A stretch of 64,000 nt of DNA from Adiantum capillus-veneris (taxonomy: Eukaryota; Streptophyta; Polypodiopsida; Polypodiales; Pteridaceae). The notes under the pieces were generated by a model. That model was not told the DNA's origin and did no database searches. It saw only the letters and a program-made list of their open reading frames with translations. The stretch spans positions 88,103,680-88,167,679 of the forward strand of contig CM043962.1 in assembly GCA_014529385.2 (NCBI GenBank). The letters are read 5' to 3'. Positions 23,926 through 35,287 of the stretch are shown here, one piece after another. Made by a program: the position numbers and the translations under genes. Within the stretch, counting starts at the first letter, position 1, and every line of letters starts with the position of its first letter.

Positions 23926-24960
23926 TCAATTGTGTTGCTCTGAAGCAGCATCTTGTTCATCAAACAGGTTTCTAATTGTGCTAGGGGTATCTTGGCAGGC
24001 TTGCTTGAATTTATACTCATTTGCCATGCCAAACATAATATATATTCCTTGCGGAATATCTTGTGAACAGATTGCACATTGGCTACTATTTTGCATTAAA
24101 CGAATAAGACAAACGAAGTGATAATAATGACCACAGGTCAATGTATAATATCTACTCCATCCATCAAAATTCTTGTAGCAAACTGTACATTGGGAAGATG
24201 AGAATGCATCTGAAGTAGACGAGGGGACCAAATCTGGATGCAGGATAAGGTGGCTGATGTGTGTCCCTTGTACAGGTGTTGGATTCACTTGCTGTGTCAA
24301 ATTTTGAACATCCGGGCTTAAGCGGTGAATGCTTTTCTCCATTCGGACCTGTGAGGATTGGGGTGTCTGGGTGGCAATAGAAAGGCGTGTTATTTTTGCA
24401 TCTTTCTCTACCAACTTTGTCGTGTAAATATCCTTCTCTCTCTTTAACTGTAGGTCGGCACCTTCCACTATCAATGCCACCTCATCTTGGGTGAAAGTGA
24501 CACAACTCTCCCTTATATCATAAGTGGCAACAATTGTCTCCTTTGACGAAAAGTCTACTGATTGTTGTTGTACAAAGTGAACATATAATATTTTTGCAAA
24601 ATATAGCGCACAATCTGCATTGTGCATGGGATGGCCATAAACTTCCAAGTAAATTATCTCGATGTTTTCTTTGATTGCATCATGGTTGCACTTCAAAACC
24701 TTCCACCTTCCTTTCTTGATCTCTGCATCCTCACATGGCCATATTGTTTTGATCATGTCCTTTGTCACTTCTTTATTGATCTCTTTCCATTGCATGTGGT
24801 TTTGATTTACCCATTTTGAGAGTCGTCGAGCAGTGCACGTCGCTTGCTATGCCAACATACCGTGTGCTGGAGACTTCATGCGCTGAAATGCATTAACAGC
24901 CGCTTGTTGTTTATCATCGGGCATTGATTGGGTGCCAATATCTTGTTCTTCATCGGCCAT
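23926..24960 (-). pseudogene. RING-H2 finger protein inside hAT element
   Basis: A 344-codon frame runs from the ATG at 24960 to the stop at 23926. The only interruption is TAG at 24849-24847 (codon 38; CAG expected). Residues about 56-200 are alpha-helical and charged with no recognised domain. Residues 200-270 are low-complexity and Ser/Gln-rich. The RING-H2 finger (near residue 270) has CTVC, then TCGHYYHFVC and CAIC, giving the C3H2C3 ligand order typical of E3 ubiquitin ligases. The gene lies tail-to-tail with the transposase (113 bp between stops) and about 400 bp downstream of the kinase on the same strand. A role as an E3 ligase is inferred from the family; why a transposon carries it is unknown. 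It might be captured host sequence. Confidence 0.8.
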
Positions 24961-25367
24961 TTTCTCTTGGAGTTGCAATCAACAGATAGACAAATATTCA
25001 ATATCATTGGCAAATATATATTCTCATGATTCAACAGTCCCACAGGTGCACAAGATAGCAACTTTTCGTCCACTACATAAGACGTCAAAATCCACTAAAT
25101 CAAACCATAACTAATGCGACTAATTGAACCACAAGGCAAATTTGAAATACCGACAAATTTGAAATACCAACACTCAACACAAAAAATTTAAAATGACTAA
25201 AGATAATTGACTCAAGGAGGTGAACCACTTCAAACCAGATAATACACTTCAATAAAAAAATAGAATACCCTGGACAAAACAGATGTATATCATAAAAATG
25301 TTTAGATCGGATAAAATGATGGTGCAAGTTCAACAAGGGGATGTTGGACAGGGTTAGGGTCTGTTTT
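24961..25367 (-). other. Spacer between kinase and RING genes
   Basis: AT-rich, no gene seen. It would hold the terminator of the kinase gene and the promoter of the RING gene on the minus strand. Confidence 0.5.
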
Positions 25368-26097
25368 TTAATGTTCTTTGAAAAATATCAACACGTCAGA
25401 TGCATTTCTTCTTTGTTCCCGCTCTTTTAACTTCATCCAACAATCTACTTTAATCCAAGTAGCCCTCATAACATCTTTCTTTGGGTGGTGAAAAACTTAT
25501 TCTGGAAAATAAACTTTTCTGGCTGCACTCCAAAAATATGCCATCATGTCGAATAGATAGCCCAATGCATAAATGTCGCTCGCTTTTGTGTATGCATTTG
25601 TGCATCGTGGATCGTATAGTTCTGGAGCAATCCACGGTCGCTTAGCCATCTCTACATCCCCTACTCTCTGTGCCTCCAAAATTGTAGAGTCCGACTATGC
25701 GCTTGGATGTAGATAATTAATTGTTGCGTGCTTAGCTGGCGTTATGAGCATCATCCCCCAATCAATGATGCCGAGACGGGGTTTATTGGCGCAAGTAAAG
25801 TCCAACATTATGTTGAACGGGTGTAGGTCATTCTGCACTATCCCGGCCGAGTGGACAGCCGCAACGCCATCGATTAAGGCATGACAAATAGCTGCCATCT
25901 GCTCAATCACTGCTTTGATCCGCGCCATGTTAATCTCTTGTACAGGAAGATTTGCTACAGACAATGACCTCCAATCGTGCTGTAGCATGCGCATGTGTCG
26001 TTTGAACAATCCGTGAGCGAATGGTAAGTGGCACATCATGTCGCCCACAGTACCCCCATTGTAGTATGGGAATATTGTGATCCAAGGAGCTTCGGTA
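25368..26097 (-). pseudogene. Protein kinase, hinge and C-lobe (3' half)
   Basis: This is the second half of a kinase gene whose first half is at 33015-33797. From the insertion point the frame reads through a hinge (IFPYYNGGTVGDMM), a helix, the catalytic loop (VQNDLHPFNIML, with Asp and Asn at the proper six-residue spacing), the metal-binding IDWG in place of DFG, WIAPELYDP (APE motif) and DIYALGYLFDMM (subdomain IX). Stops at 25695 (TAG) and 25497 (TAA) are in frame and the protein resumes after each; both are one C-to-T change from CAG and CAA. The frame ends at 25368. HR of the usual HRD motif is replaced by QN. The substrate is unknown. Confidence 0.82.
26095..26097. repeat. CACTA target-site duplication, left copy
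   Basis: GTA precedes CACTACAAC; the second GTA is at 33012-33014. Three bases is the CACTA superfamily standard. Confidence 0.85.
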
Positions 26098-26213
26098 CAC
26101 TACAACACAACATGGAGATATTGACGCACGTATATCGATATACGCGTCGCATTGTGCGTCGATATACACGTGGAAAGGCTTTATTTCCCACGCGTATAGC
26201 GACGCAAAAAAAT
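26098..26213 (+). repeat. CACTA left TIR and subterminal repeats
   Basis: The TIR is followed by alternating-orientation copies of a motif around ATATACGCGTCGC, TGCGTCGATATACACG and GCGTATAGCGACGC. The right end (32882-32993) carries the same GCGTCGCTATnC theme. In En/Spm such arrays bind the accessory protein. Confidence 0.8.
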
Positions 26214-26289
26214 TTGGGGGAAAAAAGTGAAACCCACGCTCTGCCCAAATCTTGGCCTCCACCTGCTCGCAGGTATTATGCCCCCCAAC

Positions 26290-26335
26290 CCCTCTCTCTC
26301 TCTCTCTCTCTCTACATCGTGTGTGTGTGTGTGTA

Positions 26336-26390
<55 letters not shown>

Positions 26391-26420
26391 TGTGTGTGTG
26401 TGTAGGAAAGAGAAAGAGAG

Positions 26421-26460
<40 letters not shown>

Positions 26461-26508
26461 GAAATAGAGAGAGAGAGAGAGAGAGCGGTGTGTGTGTGTG
26501 TGTGTGTA

Positions 26509-26558
<50 letters not shown>

Positions 26559-26579
26559 GTGTGTGTGTGTGTGTGTGTA

Positions 26580-26630
<51 letters not shown>

Positions 26631-26649
26631 GTCTGCGTGTGTGTGTGTA

Positions 26650-26691
<42 letters not shown>

Positions 26692-26755
26692 GTGTGTGTG
26701 TGTGTGTGTAGGTAATCAAAGAGAGAGAGAGAGACAAAGAGAGACAGAGAGAGAA
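26290..26755. repeat. Alternating GA and GT microsatellite
   Basis: Roughly 460 bp of GA runs (up to about 46 bp) alternating with GT runs, separated by a recurring GTAGGAAAGAGA-type joint. The long Ser/Leu and Cys/Val ORFs here are artefacts. Confidence 0.95.
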
Positions 26756-27290
26756 TTAATGTATGCTTAGGAAATTAAAATTAAAGAAAAATAATTAAAG
26801 AGAGAAATGAAATGAAATGTTATATTAACGTCTTCGAAAGGCCAAAGTGACCTATGAGACATGAGACAAGAAAGTTACAATGTGATGGATCTGATACAAA
26901 GTCAGAGTAAGAAGATGACAAAATAAAATATTATGGAATCCTAAACTGCTGGGTATGGACTAAACGGCTAAACCAGCTAGCTGGGATAGGTAGATCATAG
27001 GAGATCCAGCAGCTGTCGCTTGCGGATCTCATCAATCTCCTCCATGGTCAGTAGTCTGACCAGGCATTATGCATGTCGAGCCAAAGTGACCTAGCTAAAT
27101 CCTCTGATGTAGCCTCTGTCGATGTTGTGTAGTCCTCCGCAGTCATGGACGTCTAGATCTCCCTAGCTCAGTCGCTCGTTCGATCAGTAGAGAGATAGGG
27201 AAGTAGAGAGAGAGAGAGAGAGAGAGAGGTAAGTAGAGAGACAGGGATAGGAAATAGCTAGAGAGATAGAGAAAGAGAGTTATATATATG

Positions 27291-27323
<33 letters not shown>

Positions 27324-27491
27324 GAAATAGAGAGATAGAGAAAGAGAGTTATATATATATATATATTATATATACATATAGAGAGAGAGAGAGAGAGGTA
27401 GGGAAGTGAAGAGCGAGACCGAGAGAGAGAGAGAGAGAGAGAGATAGGAAAATAAGGAAATAGAGAGAGAAAGAGAGATAGCGAGAGCGAG

Positions 27492-27586
<95 letters not shown>

Positions 27587-28185
27587 TAGCGAGAGTGACA
27601 TCGAGAGAGAAAGAGAGATCGAGATTGCTTTTTTGAGCAAGAACCATGCAAGGCTTCTGAATCTTTCTCAAGTTGCTCATCCATCTCCACATTATCTTCT
27701 GGCTTGGACATGGAGGCCCCGTCCGGTTTACAATCAGGTAGAAAACTTTCATTGGGCTGAGAACTTCCATGGCTTGTGCATGTGGTGAAAAAAACACCAG
27801 GATGGGTATAAAATCCTTGGAAAAACCAGTGCAAAAAATTCCAAACAGACGGAACATTACAAAAATGAAAAAAATGGTCATGCTTTAATATATGATTCAT
27901 CAAGTGCGGCATTGGAAAGCTTTCTCTGACAGGCTACCTCGGAATGGAGGCAGGTGGGTTCGTAGACAGAGAAGAAACTATGGAACTAAAAGAGGCAAAG
28001 GGGTTTTGTCTGCTACATGCATTGCCATGTACACCTGGGAGTGCACGTATGTGTCTACCCATATAGGATTTGACCAATAAAGACGATATTTTGACCCGGT
28101 GGTCCTGATCTCCGTACACCTCTGGACCGAGGTGTACGGAGATTGGGCAAGACTAGAGAATGCGAGGTAGTTTACATTGTGAGGA

Positions 28186-28187
<2 letters not shown>
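26756..28187. other. CACTA 5' non-coding, with GA/TA tracts
   Basis: No supported gene. GA, CGAGA and TATA tracts occupy about 27200-27625. An inverted pair GTACACCTCTGGACC / CCGAGGTGTAC lies near 28114-28141. The ORFs here are shadows of the microsatellite or chance frames. Confidence 0.6.

Positions 28188-28239
<52 letters not shown>
28188..28239. repeat. (TA)n microsatellite
   Basis: About 26 uninterrupted AT dinucleotides just upstream of the TNP2 start codon. Confidence 0.95.
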
Positions 28240-28244
<5 letters not shown>

Positions 28245-28270
28245 CAACATTGGCAACGTCATCAACTAAC

Positions 28271-31200
28271 ATGGAGGAAAAGATTGCATGCTCGTGCACG
28301 CTCTGCAAGTATCAAATCCTGCGCAAGCGTAGGATATGTAATGAGCATGTGCACAAGTACGGAGAGTTTGCTAGAGAAATCATACAGAATCTACGATACG
28401 ACTCCTACGGAACGGGCATTGATTTCCGTGACATAGCACCTACATTTGAGAGAGACAGAGAAAAAAGATTATGTGTGAAGGTCCGACCAATATAGAGCCA
28501 CGGATGGAAGCACAAAAGGGCTTACAGACAGAAGACGATGGCATGGAGGAGATGTTGGATGCCTTCTTCCAGACAAGCGAGGAGAACGCGAACGAAGCAG
28601 CACCAGAAGCCGTGCGCCTATCTCATGAAGACATGTTGAGGAAGTTGGCACGTCAACCAATCTATGAAGGCGCCAAAATATATGTGCTTCGTACTTGTCT
28701 GGCGTTTTTGAATCTTCAGTCAGTGTACGCGTGGTCAGATGCAAGCGTCACTGCTTTGTTTAGGTACGTAATTTACAAAAGAGATTTTCCGATTGCAACG
28801 GTGATGTGCTCAGAGAGCTTTTCAATTTAATGTGGCTTAAACAGGTTATTGCGGGAGCAACTTCTCCCGGCTGGCAATGAAATGCCCCCCTTCAGGCCAG
28901 ACGCAAAGCTTCTGACCTCAGTTGGCTCGGACTACAACAAGATTCATGCATGTCCAAATGATTGCATTCTTTTTTGCAATGAATTCGCAGATTGTCTGTC
29001 GTGTCCTAAGTGCGAAGCAATGCGCTACAAACAAGATGCAGTTGGCGAGACAGTGCCAGCTAAAGTGTTGCGGCATTTCCCTATTATTCCTAGGATAAAA
29101 AGCATGTTTCGTTGTGGTTCCATTGCAAAGTTGATGCGGTGCCATTCTACGAATAGATCCACTGACGCAACATTTAGGGTGCCCGCTGATTCGAAGGCTT
29201 GGAGGCACATTGAAGATATCTGGCCACATTTTAAGAGTGAACCACGCAATTTGCGTTTGGGCATGGCAATGGATGGAGTCAATCCATTTGGCTTGAGAAG
29301 CTCGTCATGGAGCACTTGGCCTGTGTGCCTTATCAATTACAACCTCCCGTCGTGGCTTGCTATCAAGAAGGGTCGTTTGATTTTAAGCTTGATTGTACCT
29401 GGTAAGTTCAAGGCAAAAAACATGGATGTTTATCTGTCCAATTTGCGGGCAGTCTTTGGATGTGCGCTATTCTACCTCTCTTCGAAAGACAATTTATCAA
29501 GGCCACCACCGTTATCTTCCAGATGGCCATCACTTGCGCGAAGGCCAGCTTGGTCGCATCGAATGTCGTCCTATGCATGTACAAGAGTGGCGTCGCTGAT
29601 GGGAGCAACATGAGGGGCAACCTGTTCCAGGAATGAAACGTTTGTCCATTCTCCATACGTTGCCGTACTGGGGTGATCTACTAATTAACCATTTGCTGGA
29701 TCCAATGCATATATTCAAGAATGTAGGAGAGCTCCTCTGGAAGACAATCATGGGAATGAAAGACAATCGAGCTTCACGAGATGATTTGCAGTCGGTTGGA
29801 AAGATGCCAGAGCTGTGGCCTTTCACCAATGCAGCTGGTCAAACAAAACTTCCAAGAGCGCCATGGATATTGCTAAAAAACGAAGAGCGACAAGTGAAAA
29901 GGGTGATTTCAGAGTTCACGACGCCAACAGGATATATGCGATGTCTCAAGATAGCATTCACCCGTGACGATCAACTGTCAAGGTTGAAATCGCACGACTG
30001 GCATAAGTTCTTGCAATTCATTCTTCCAATTGCGATCAAGGGGTGTTTAACAGAGGAAGTGTGGACCTGCATATACAAGATTTCAGAGCTAGTGCGGTGG
30101 ATCTCTTCCAAGGAGATACGGGAGGAATCTATTGCAGTCGCAAGGGCTAACTCCATTGAGGCAGTTTGCATGATTGAGAAGAATCTACCCACGAGCTGCC
30201 TAACTATCCAAATGCACTTGCTCGTCCATGTAGTAGATGAGGTTGCAGTGGCAAGTACAGTCCACAGCCGTTGGATGTTCTTTCTAGAGTGGTTCATGAA
30301 AACACTTAAGGGTTTTGCTCGCCAAAAAGCGCGTCCAGAGGGGAGCATGGCAGAAGGATGGCTGGTGCAAGAGTCTCTTGTATTGACGACCGAATTTCTA
30401 TCCGTTTCTGACCCAGAAATGCCTCGACTGTGGAGCGATGAGGAGGATGCAAGACTGGTGAGAGAGGAGCCGCAAGGGCAAGGGGTGCCGAAGAAAATGA
30501 ACCTGGCCATGCGAGAAAAGATCATGAAGTTCTGTATACTAAATTCAGCGCCGATGCAAAAATGGCTTGAAAGGTACGAAGAAGAGAAAGAGAGACGCAA
30601 TCTAGAGCGACAGGATTTCAGGCGAAGTCGAACGACTAGAGGCTTTCCCTTGCCAGACTATCTCGCTCCTCTACTTGAATTCCCTACAATGGCATGGTTG
30701 GACAAGACAGTGAGAGCAGCTCGATATATCGGAGAACCCATATCTCTAGAAGAGGAAGAGCTGGCTATTAGATGTGACTGGAAGTATCATACATACATGG
30801 CACTGTGGTCGCATGGAAAGCATTTCAGAACACAACAAATTGACAGTAGAAGAAACACGTTTGACAGTGGGGTAATGGTTAGTTTCATGCAAAAGAGCAA
30901 GGCCAGTGCTAGAGACACGAATGAGAGCACTAGCAACCTCAATTACTGTGGTCTGGTGTCAGATATCCTGAAAGTAAGCTTCAGGCGGTTTGAGATGTTT
31001 TTGTTGGATGTGAAGTGGTTCAAGGTGATTACTTCTGGTCGCAATGCAACGGTACGCAGAGATGGAAACAGACTTGTGCAAATAGATTCTACAAAGACAT
31101 GGACAGATGTGAGCGACACATTTGCTCTCCCCCAACATTGCGAGCAAGTGGTCTTTGTACCGGACCCTCGAGAGCAACAATGGTGGTTTGTGGTTCAGGT

Positions 31201-31279
31201 TGCTCCAAGAAATAAACAAGTATTTGAAGGCAAGATCTCCTGGAGGAAAGTCAGTCAGACGACGTCCATACTACTGTGA
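28271..31279 (+). pseudogene. CACTA TNP2 transposase, two exons, frameshifted
   Basis: ATG 28271 opens a Transpos_assoc-like zinc-binding start (CSCTLCKYQILRKRR, then EHVHKYG). After a frameshift near 28480 comes an acidic region and SDASVTALF. A clean GT-AG intron (28764-28844, 81 bp) joins it to LLREQLLPAGNEMP and then the Transposase_21 core (IHACPNDCILF, CPKCEAMRYK, MAMDGVNPFG, KNMDVYL). A second frameshift lies near 29480, with HRYLP and a TGA at about 29600. The block from 29633 on contains LLDPMHIFKNV, a DUF4218 region (SRWMFFLEWFMKTLKGFARQ, ARPEGSMAEG) and a DUF4216 region (NYCGLVSDILKVSF). The part between KNMDVYL and HRYLP is shorter than in typical TNP2 proteins. The enzyme mobilises the element in the nucleus; this copy needs at least two frame repairs. 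Confidence 0.88.
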
Positions 31280-31290
31280 CATTAGATGAG

Positions 31291-32162
31291 ATGGACGAAG
31301 GTATGGCAGAGGAAGCTGACAGATATACGAGGGATGACGCAGACGAGCCAGAATTGACACTTGTAGATGAAGATGCAATGGATGAAGGTGCCTCGCTCAT
31401 GACCCCCGTCTTACCTAGGCACACCTCTCGACACACCTCTTGGCACACCTCGGACACCTTGGGGGCACACGATCCTAGTGCCTCCAAGCTCTATACTGTA
31501 CAGGGAGATGGTTCTGTTGACATGGATAGAGTCGGGACTGAGATGCGACAGCGGCTTCGCCAGCTCATGGAGCCGCAGTTTTCGACTAGCATTCTGACGT
31601 CTTGGGATCAGCAAGAAAAGGAAAAAGTCACTTACATAGTGGAGACCATCCTGAGAGAGTACCAGCCTGCTCCGGGTTCTTCCGTTGTTTCGGCGCGGTG
31701 GATCAAGGGTGTTGCACGGGACACCATCAAGCATCGACAAGATGCAGCTCCGAAGGCTTTCAGGACCGGCTCGCCGAAGCCTTCGGGCATCCCACACGAG
31801 ACGTGGCTACAGATCAGGGAGGATGAGCGGACAACGGCCACGCGGTTCAGAGAGCAGCGTGAGGCCGCGCAGGTACGACAGATGACTAGGGGGACATCTC
31901 ATCTTGGCAACGGAGGCTTCAACACCTTTTGCTATGAGTTTGTGAGTTTCTAATCCAATCTTAACTATGGCATTTTTTTAAACGCGATGAATCATGTATT
32001 CTTATTACTTTGATTTTTGTATAAACGCAGAATCTTGCAATGCATCGAGCTCCATCACGCGAGGAGGAGTCAGATGGATATCGCAGAGGTATCTATGAAG
32101 TACTGAATGATCTTGAAGCTTCAGGAGAGCCTGTAGACTGGGAGGCATTACAGTCTCGCTGA
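31291..32162 (+). CDS. CACTA accessory protein (Ptta/En/Spm type), two exons
   Basis: ATG 31291 opens an acidic N-terminus, then a region typical of plant Ptta/En/Spm proteins: KVTYIVETILREYQ, SARWIKGVARDTIKHRQ, SGIPHETWLQIREDE. A GT-AG intron at 31942-32030 (89 bp, phase 0) joins NLAMHRAPSREEE, DGYRRGIYEVLNDL and DWEALQSR before the stop at 32160-32162. Spliced, it gives about 260 residues with no internal stop, unlike its neighbour. It overlaps the end of the TNP2 frame, so it may instead be the 3' part of one alternatively spliced transcript, as in En/Spm. The role inferred from the family is binding of subterminal repeats. Confidence 0.72.
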
Positions 32163-33011
32163 TCGCTTGAGGTGAGACGTTAATATGTGTGAGTTGATTT
32201 AATTAAGTCAGTATATGTGAAGTAATATCAATACTAATTTTGTGAGTTCTCCTATGTGCAGGTTGCGACGCCTAGTCATTAGTGGACCAGATTTCATCTA
32301 TATGCTTTGTGAGACACAGACACGCTTCTGTGTCTCTTTTTTGTACAAACAGTTAGTGTTCAGACAGTTATTGTTTCCCTTATGGTTATGATTATTGTCA
32401 TTGTCATTGTATAGACAGTTATTGTTTCTCTTTCTGGTTATGCTTATGGTTATTGTTAATTTTGTTTATGGTTATGGTTATCTGCATTATGGTTTTGATG
32501 AAAGTGATTATAGCCGGTTATGGTTTTAAGTTATGGTTATGCTTTTAAGTTATGGTTATGGTTCGTTATGGTTATGCTTTTAAGTTATGGCTATGCTTTT
32601 CAGTTGGTACGGTTGTCTTTCATTGGCCTTAAATCTCATGTGAGATCCTACATGGATAGCATGTAGGAGGCGTATACATGATATGGTTTTTTTTTTGAAA
32701 AGTTTATATAAAAACAAAGCGAACTCTGCCGAAATTTTTGCACGCGGGAGCATGGTTGATATTTTGGTGCTGCTCGCTTTCTTGGGCAGAGGACAGGAAG
32801 TCTAACTGTGGCTGTGTCCATCTTTTAACTCGGCACAGGCCAGGCTACCTGCCCTCTGCCCAAGAAAAAAATTTTCTGCTATGGTCGTCGCTATGGTCGT
32901 CGCTATGCACGTCGCTATCAGCGACTGGTTTCACAGCGACGCGGATAGCGACGCGTATAGCGACGGACCGCGTCTATATCTGCGTCGATAACACCTTCTT
33001 TTGTTGTAGTG
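32163..33011 (+). repeat. CACTA 3' non-coding and right terminus
   Basis: A stretch rich in TTATGGTTATG repeats (32380-32620) is followed by a segment at 32755-32875 containing a GGGCAGAGGACAG / CTCTGCCCAAG inverted pair. The GTCGCTATG / GCGACGCGTAT subterminal array (32882-32993) and the terminal repeat (32999-33011) close the element. Confidence 0.8.
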
Positions 33012-33014
33012 GTA

Positions 33015-33797
33015 GTAAAGCCAATGCACCTTACAATGGAGGGGTGAAGCGTTTGCATTCCTTGATCTGTCTGAAAGCTGTCAAATTTTGCCTCACTCCC
33101 TCCCTTATAACATTTTTCCACATATGTAATATGGTCTGGAAAAAAAAGAGATGCCTTTGATGGTGTATAATGTGCACACACCAAAGGAGCCTGCTCCAAC
33201 CCTCATACCTTCTACCAATGCTTCGTGAGAGATGCCGACAAGATTAGCTCACTTGGCATTCAAAGCCGTGCGCATGATTGTGCCGATGCGGCTGGCATTG
33301 GATCGACCTCCCAACGCTGCTTGCACATCTTGGGCCATCTTCAATCTCTTGGATAAGGCTGCTTGGTCCTGTGCTTTCACACGCTTCATCTTTACCTTCT
33401 ATTCCTCCCACAATTTATCCCAAAGCTCTAATTTTGACATGTAGTAGGCAGGTGGGATATCTTCCTTTAAGTCTCTGCAACATACTTTCATATTGCCCAA
33501 CATTGTCCTAACCTTGTGGTGGAGGTCAAATTCTCGAATCCCTGCTGGAATCAACAACTCGTATTGGCCTTCACCTCGCAGCCTACGCTCTGTGTTCTCC
33601 CATATAGCGCTAGTGAGATCTTTGATGACGACATCGCTTTCACTAATCTGATGTATGCGACCATGTGCACATGATGAGATTGCCAAAATACATTCTTTAC
33701 AAATGGCACGCATAATACTTTTCTTTTGATCTAGCGTCATATTTGCATTGGACAATAAAAAACAGCATATAGTTGCGAATGACGCTAACACTCTCAC
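33015..33797 (-). pseudogene. Protein kinase, N-terminal region and N-lobe (5' half)
   Basis: The frame starts with MRVLASFATICC at 33797, a hydrophobic start that could be a weak signal sequence. A helical N-terminal region follows, with TAG at 33399-33401 and TGA at 33249-33251 that continue in frame. The glycine-rich loop is VGAGSFGVCTLY. A frameshift in a T run near 33143 leads to the beta3/alphaC region (YVEKCYKGG) and LHPSIVRCIGF, a standard kinase N-lobe motif. Coding then meets the CACTA element exactly at its 3-bp duplication. Across that site the frame joins the C-lobe half without any loss. Confidence 0.8.
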
Positions 33798-34130
33798 ACT
33801 ATTTCAGGAAAACCCTTAACCACGACTTGAAGACTTTAAGAAATGTGTAAGGAAATATTCATAAACATTGAAAACAATCTTCACTTAAAATTGCAATATT
33901 TTATACGTGTAAAATGCAGATCAAATAAGTGGTTTAAAAGAACTAAATCCAGATCAAACAATACATGTTAACATTCAGGCACATTTCAACATATATTGAA
34001 TTTTTAACTTATATTTTTCTCTGTGCGTACATACTAGTTCAAACAAAGCACACACCGACTTAAAGACTTCAAAAACATTTAAAACATTGGAAGTATACAA
34101 ATTGGACTAGAAAATTGCAAAGAATGTCTT
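33798..34130. other. hAT interior, no gene seen
   Basis: AT-rich sequence upstream of the kinase start on the minus strand; the probable promoter region of that gene. No motif is legible. Confidence 0.5.
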
Positions 34131-34134
34131 GCTC

Positions 34135-34450
34135 TTTAAAAAGATAGAAATAAATATTTAACATGCAAATTGTGTTCACACACTTTTTTACATAGAATAT
34201 ATGTAAATGTAGCAATCAAAATAGCGATGATAATTGATGGTCTTTAAAAAGATACAAAAGAATATTTAACATGCAAATTGTGTGAAAAATCTTTTTTATA
34301 GAGAATTTATGTAAATGAAGCATTAAAAATAGCGATAATGCTTGAGGTCTTTTAAACAGATAAAAATGAATATTTAACATGCAAATTGTGTGCAAATACT
34401 TTTTTGTATAATTTATGTTAATGTAGCATTTAAAATAGCGATGATTGATG
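34135..34450. repeat. Three tandem 108-bp units
   Basis: The anchor AACATGCAAATTGTG starts at 34160, 34268 and 34376, exactly 108 bp apart. Each unit also holds AAAATAGCGAT and a TTTATGTAAATG-type segment. Located about 1.1-1.4 kb from the right hAT end. Confidence 0.9.
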
Positions 34451-34554
34451 AATAAAGTATTCTTTTGAATATGATTAGCTAGTAAATAATTTTTTTATGA
34501 ACACTTAAAAACAACAAAATTAAACAATTCAAACATTTCTATATGAAATACTCT

Positions 34555-34950
34555 GCATAGCCGCGTTACTGACCAAGTATTTTATATACTTAATACTTAA
34601 AAAATTAATTGAACATGCACATACAAATTATATGACGTTCGTACGATTGGGTTAACGACCTGAACGCCACATTTATGCAAAAACAGATGCTTCTAACAAA
34701 CGACACTCTATTAGTCACGCTACCGACCGAGTGCCACCTAAACTTAAGGAGAAATAATGTCTTGCATACGAACATCATATAGCCGTGTTACCGATCGACG
34801 CCCATATGTTTTTTAGGAAAGGGGAAGGGAAATTGACTTACCATAAGGATACTAGATTCGCCACATTACCGATGTAGTACCCAGACAGTAAGCCAATACT
34901 TACCACAAGGACGCCATCTTGTCTGCATCACCGAGGTGATGCCCCCGTGG
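34555..34950. repeat. Dispersed TTACCGA motif series near hAT right end
   Basis: A degenerate block (CCGTGTTACCGATCGACGCC, CACGCTACCGACCGAGTGCC, CCACATTACCGATGTAGTAC, CTGCATCACCGAGGTGATGC and others) recurs about every 60-80 bp. It may be a set of transposase-binding subterminal repeats; inference only. Confidence 0.55.
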
Positions 34951-35197
34951 TAAGCATTGTTCCGTAGAACAGCTTACGCACACACTCCCATTGTGTGGTA
35001 AGGTACCTTATGACTATCGTGCAATACGACAAAAGACACGCTACCACACAACGCATACACACACACACACACACAACACATACCCGGATCATGTGGTCAG
35101 GTACTCCGCTACTGCCGTGCACTATGATGCAGAGCACGCTCCCACACGACCCCCTCTCTCCTCTCTCCTCTCGATGTACCTGCAAAGGCGATCAACG

Positions 35198-35200
<3 letters not shown>

Positions 35201-35284
<84 letters not shown>
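35201..35284. repeat. (CT)n microsatellite
   Basis: About 42 perfect CT dinucleotides inside the right subterminal region of the hAT element. Confidence 0.97.

Positions 35285-35287
<3 letters not shown>

Larger units (their letters stand above)
26098..33011 (+). mobile_element. CACTA (En/Spm) transposon, 6914 bp
   Basis: The left end CACTACAACACAA and the complement of the right end CACTACAACAAAA match at 12 of 13 bases and are flanked by GTA on both sides. Subterminal copies of GCGTCGCTAT-like motifs occur at both ends. The body encodes a TNP2-type transposase (28271-31279) and a second protein of the plant Ptta/En/Spm type (31291-32162). It carries long GA, GT and TA microsatellites in its 5' non-coding part. 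It is nested inside the kinase gene of the hAT element. Confidence 0.93.

Noticed and set aside
26290-26755. Long open frames of Ser/Leu or Cys/Val/Arg-Glu repeats on both strands
   Set aside because: They are translations of GA and GT microsatellites without other coding evidence.
27143-27912. Overlapping minus-strand frames up to 187 codons
   Set aside because: Mostly GA/TA microsatellite translation. The non-repetitive part (27620-27912) has no recognisable motif.
29971-30600. Minus-strand 209-codon frame
   Set aside because: Antisense shadow of the TNP2 coding region, no motif.
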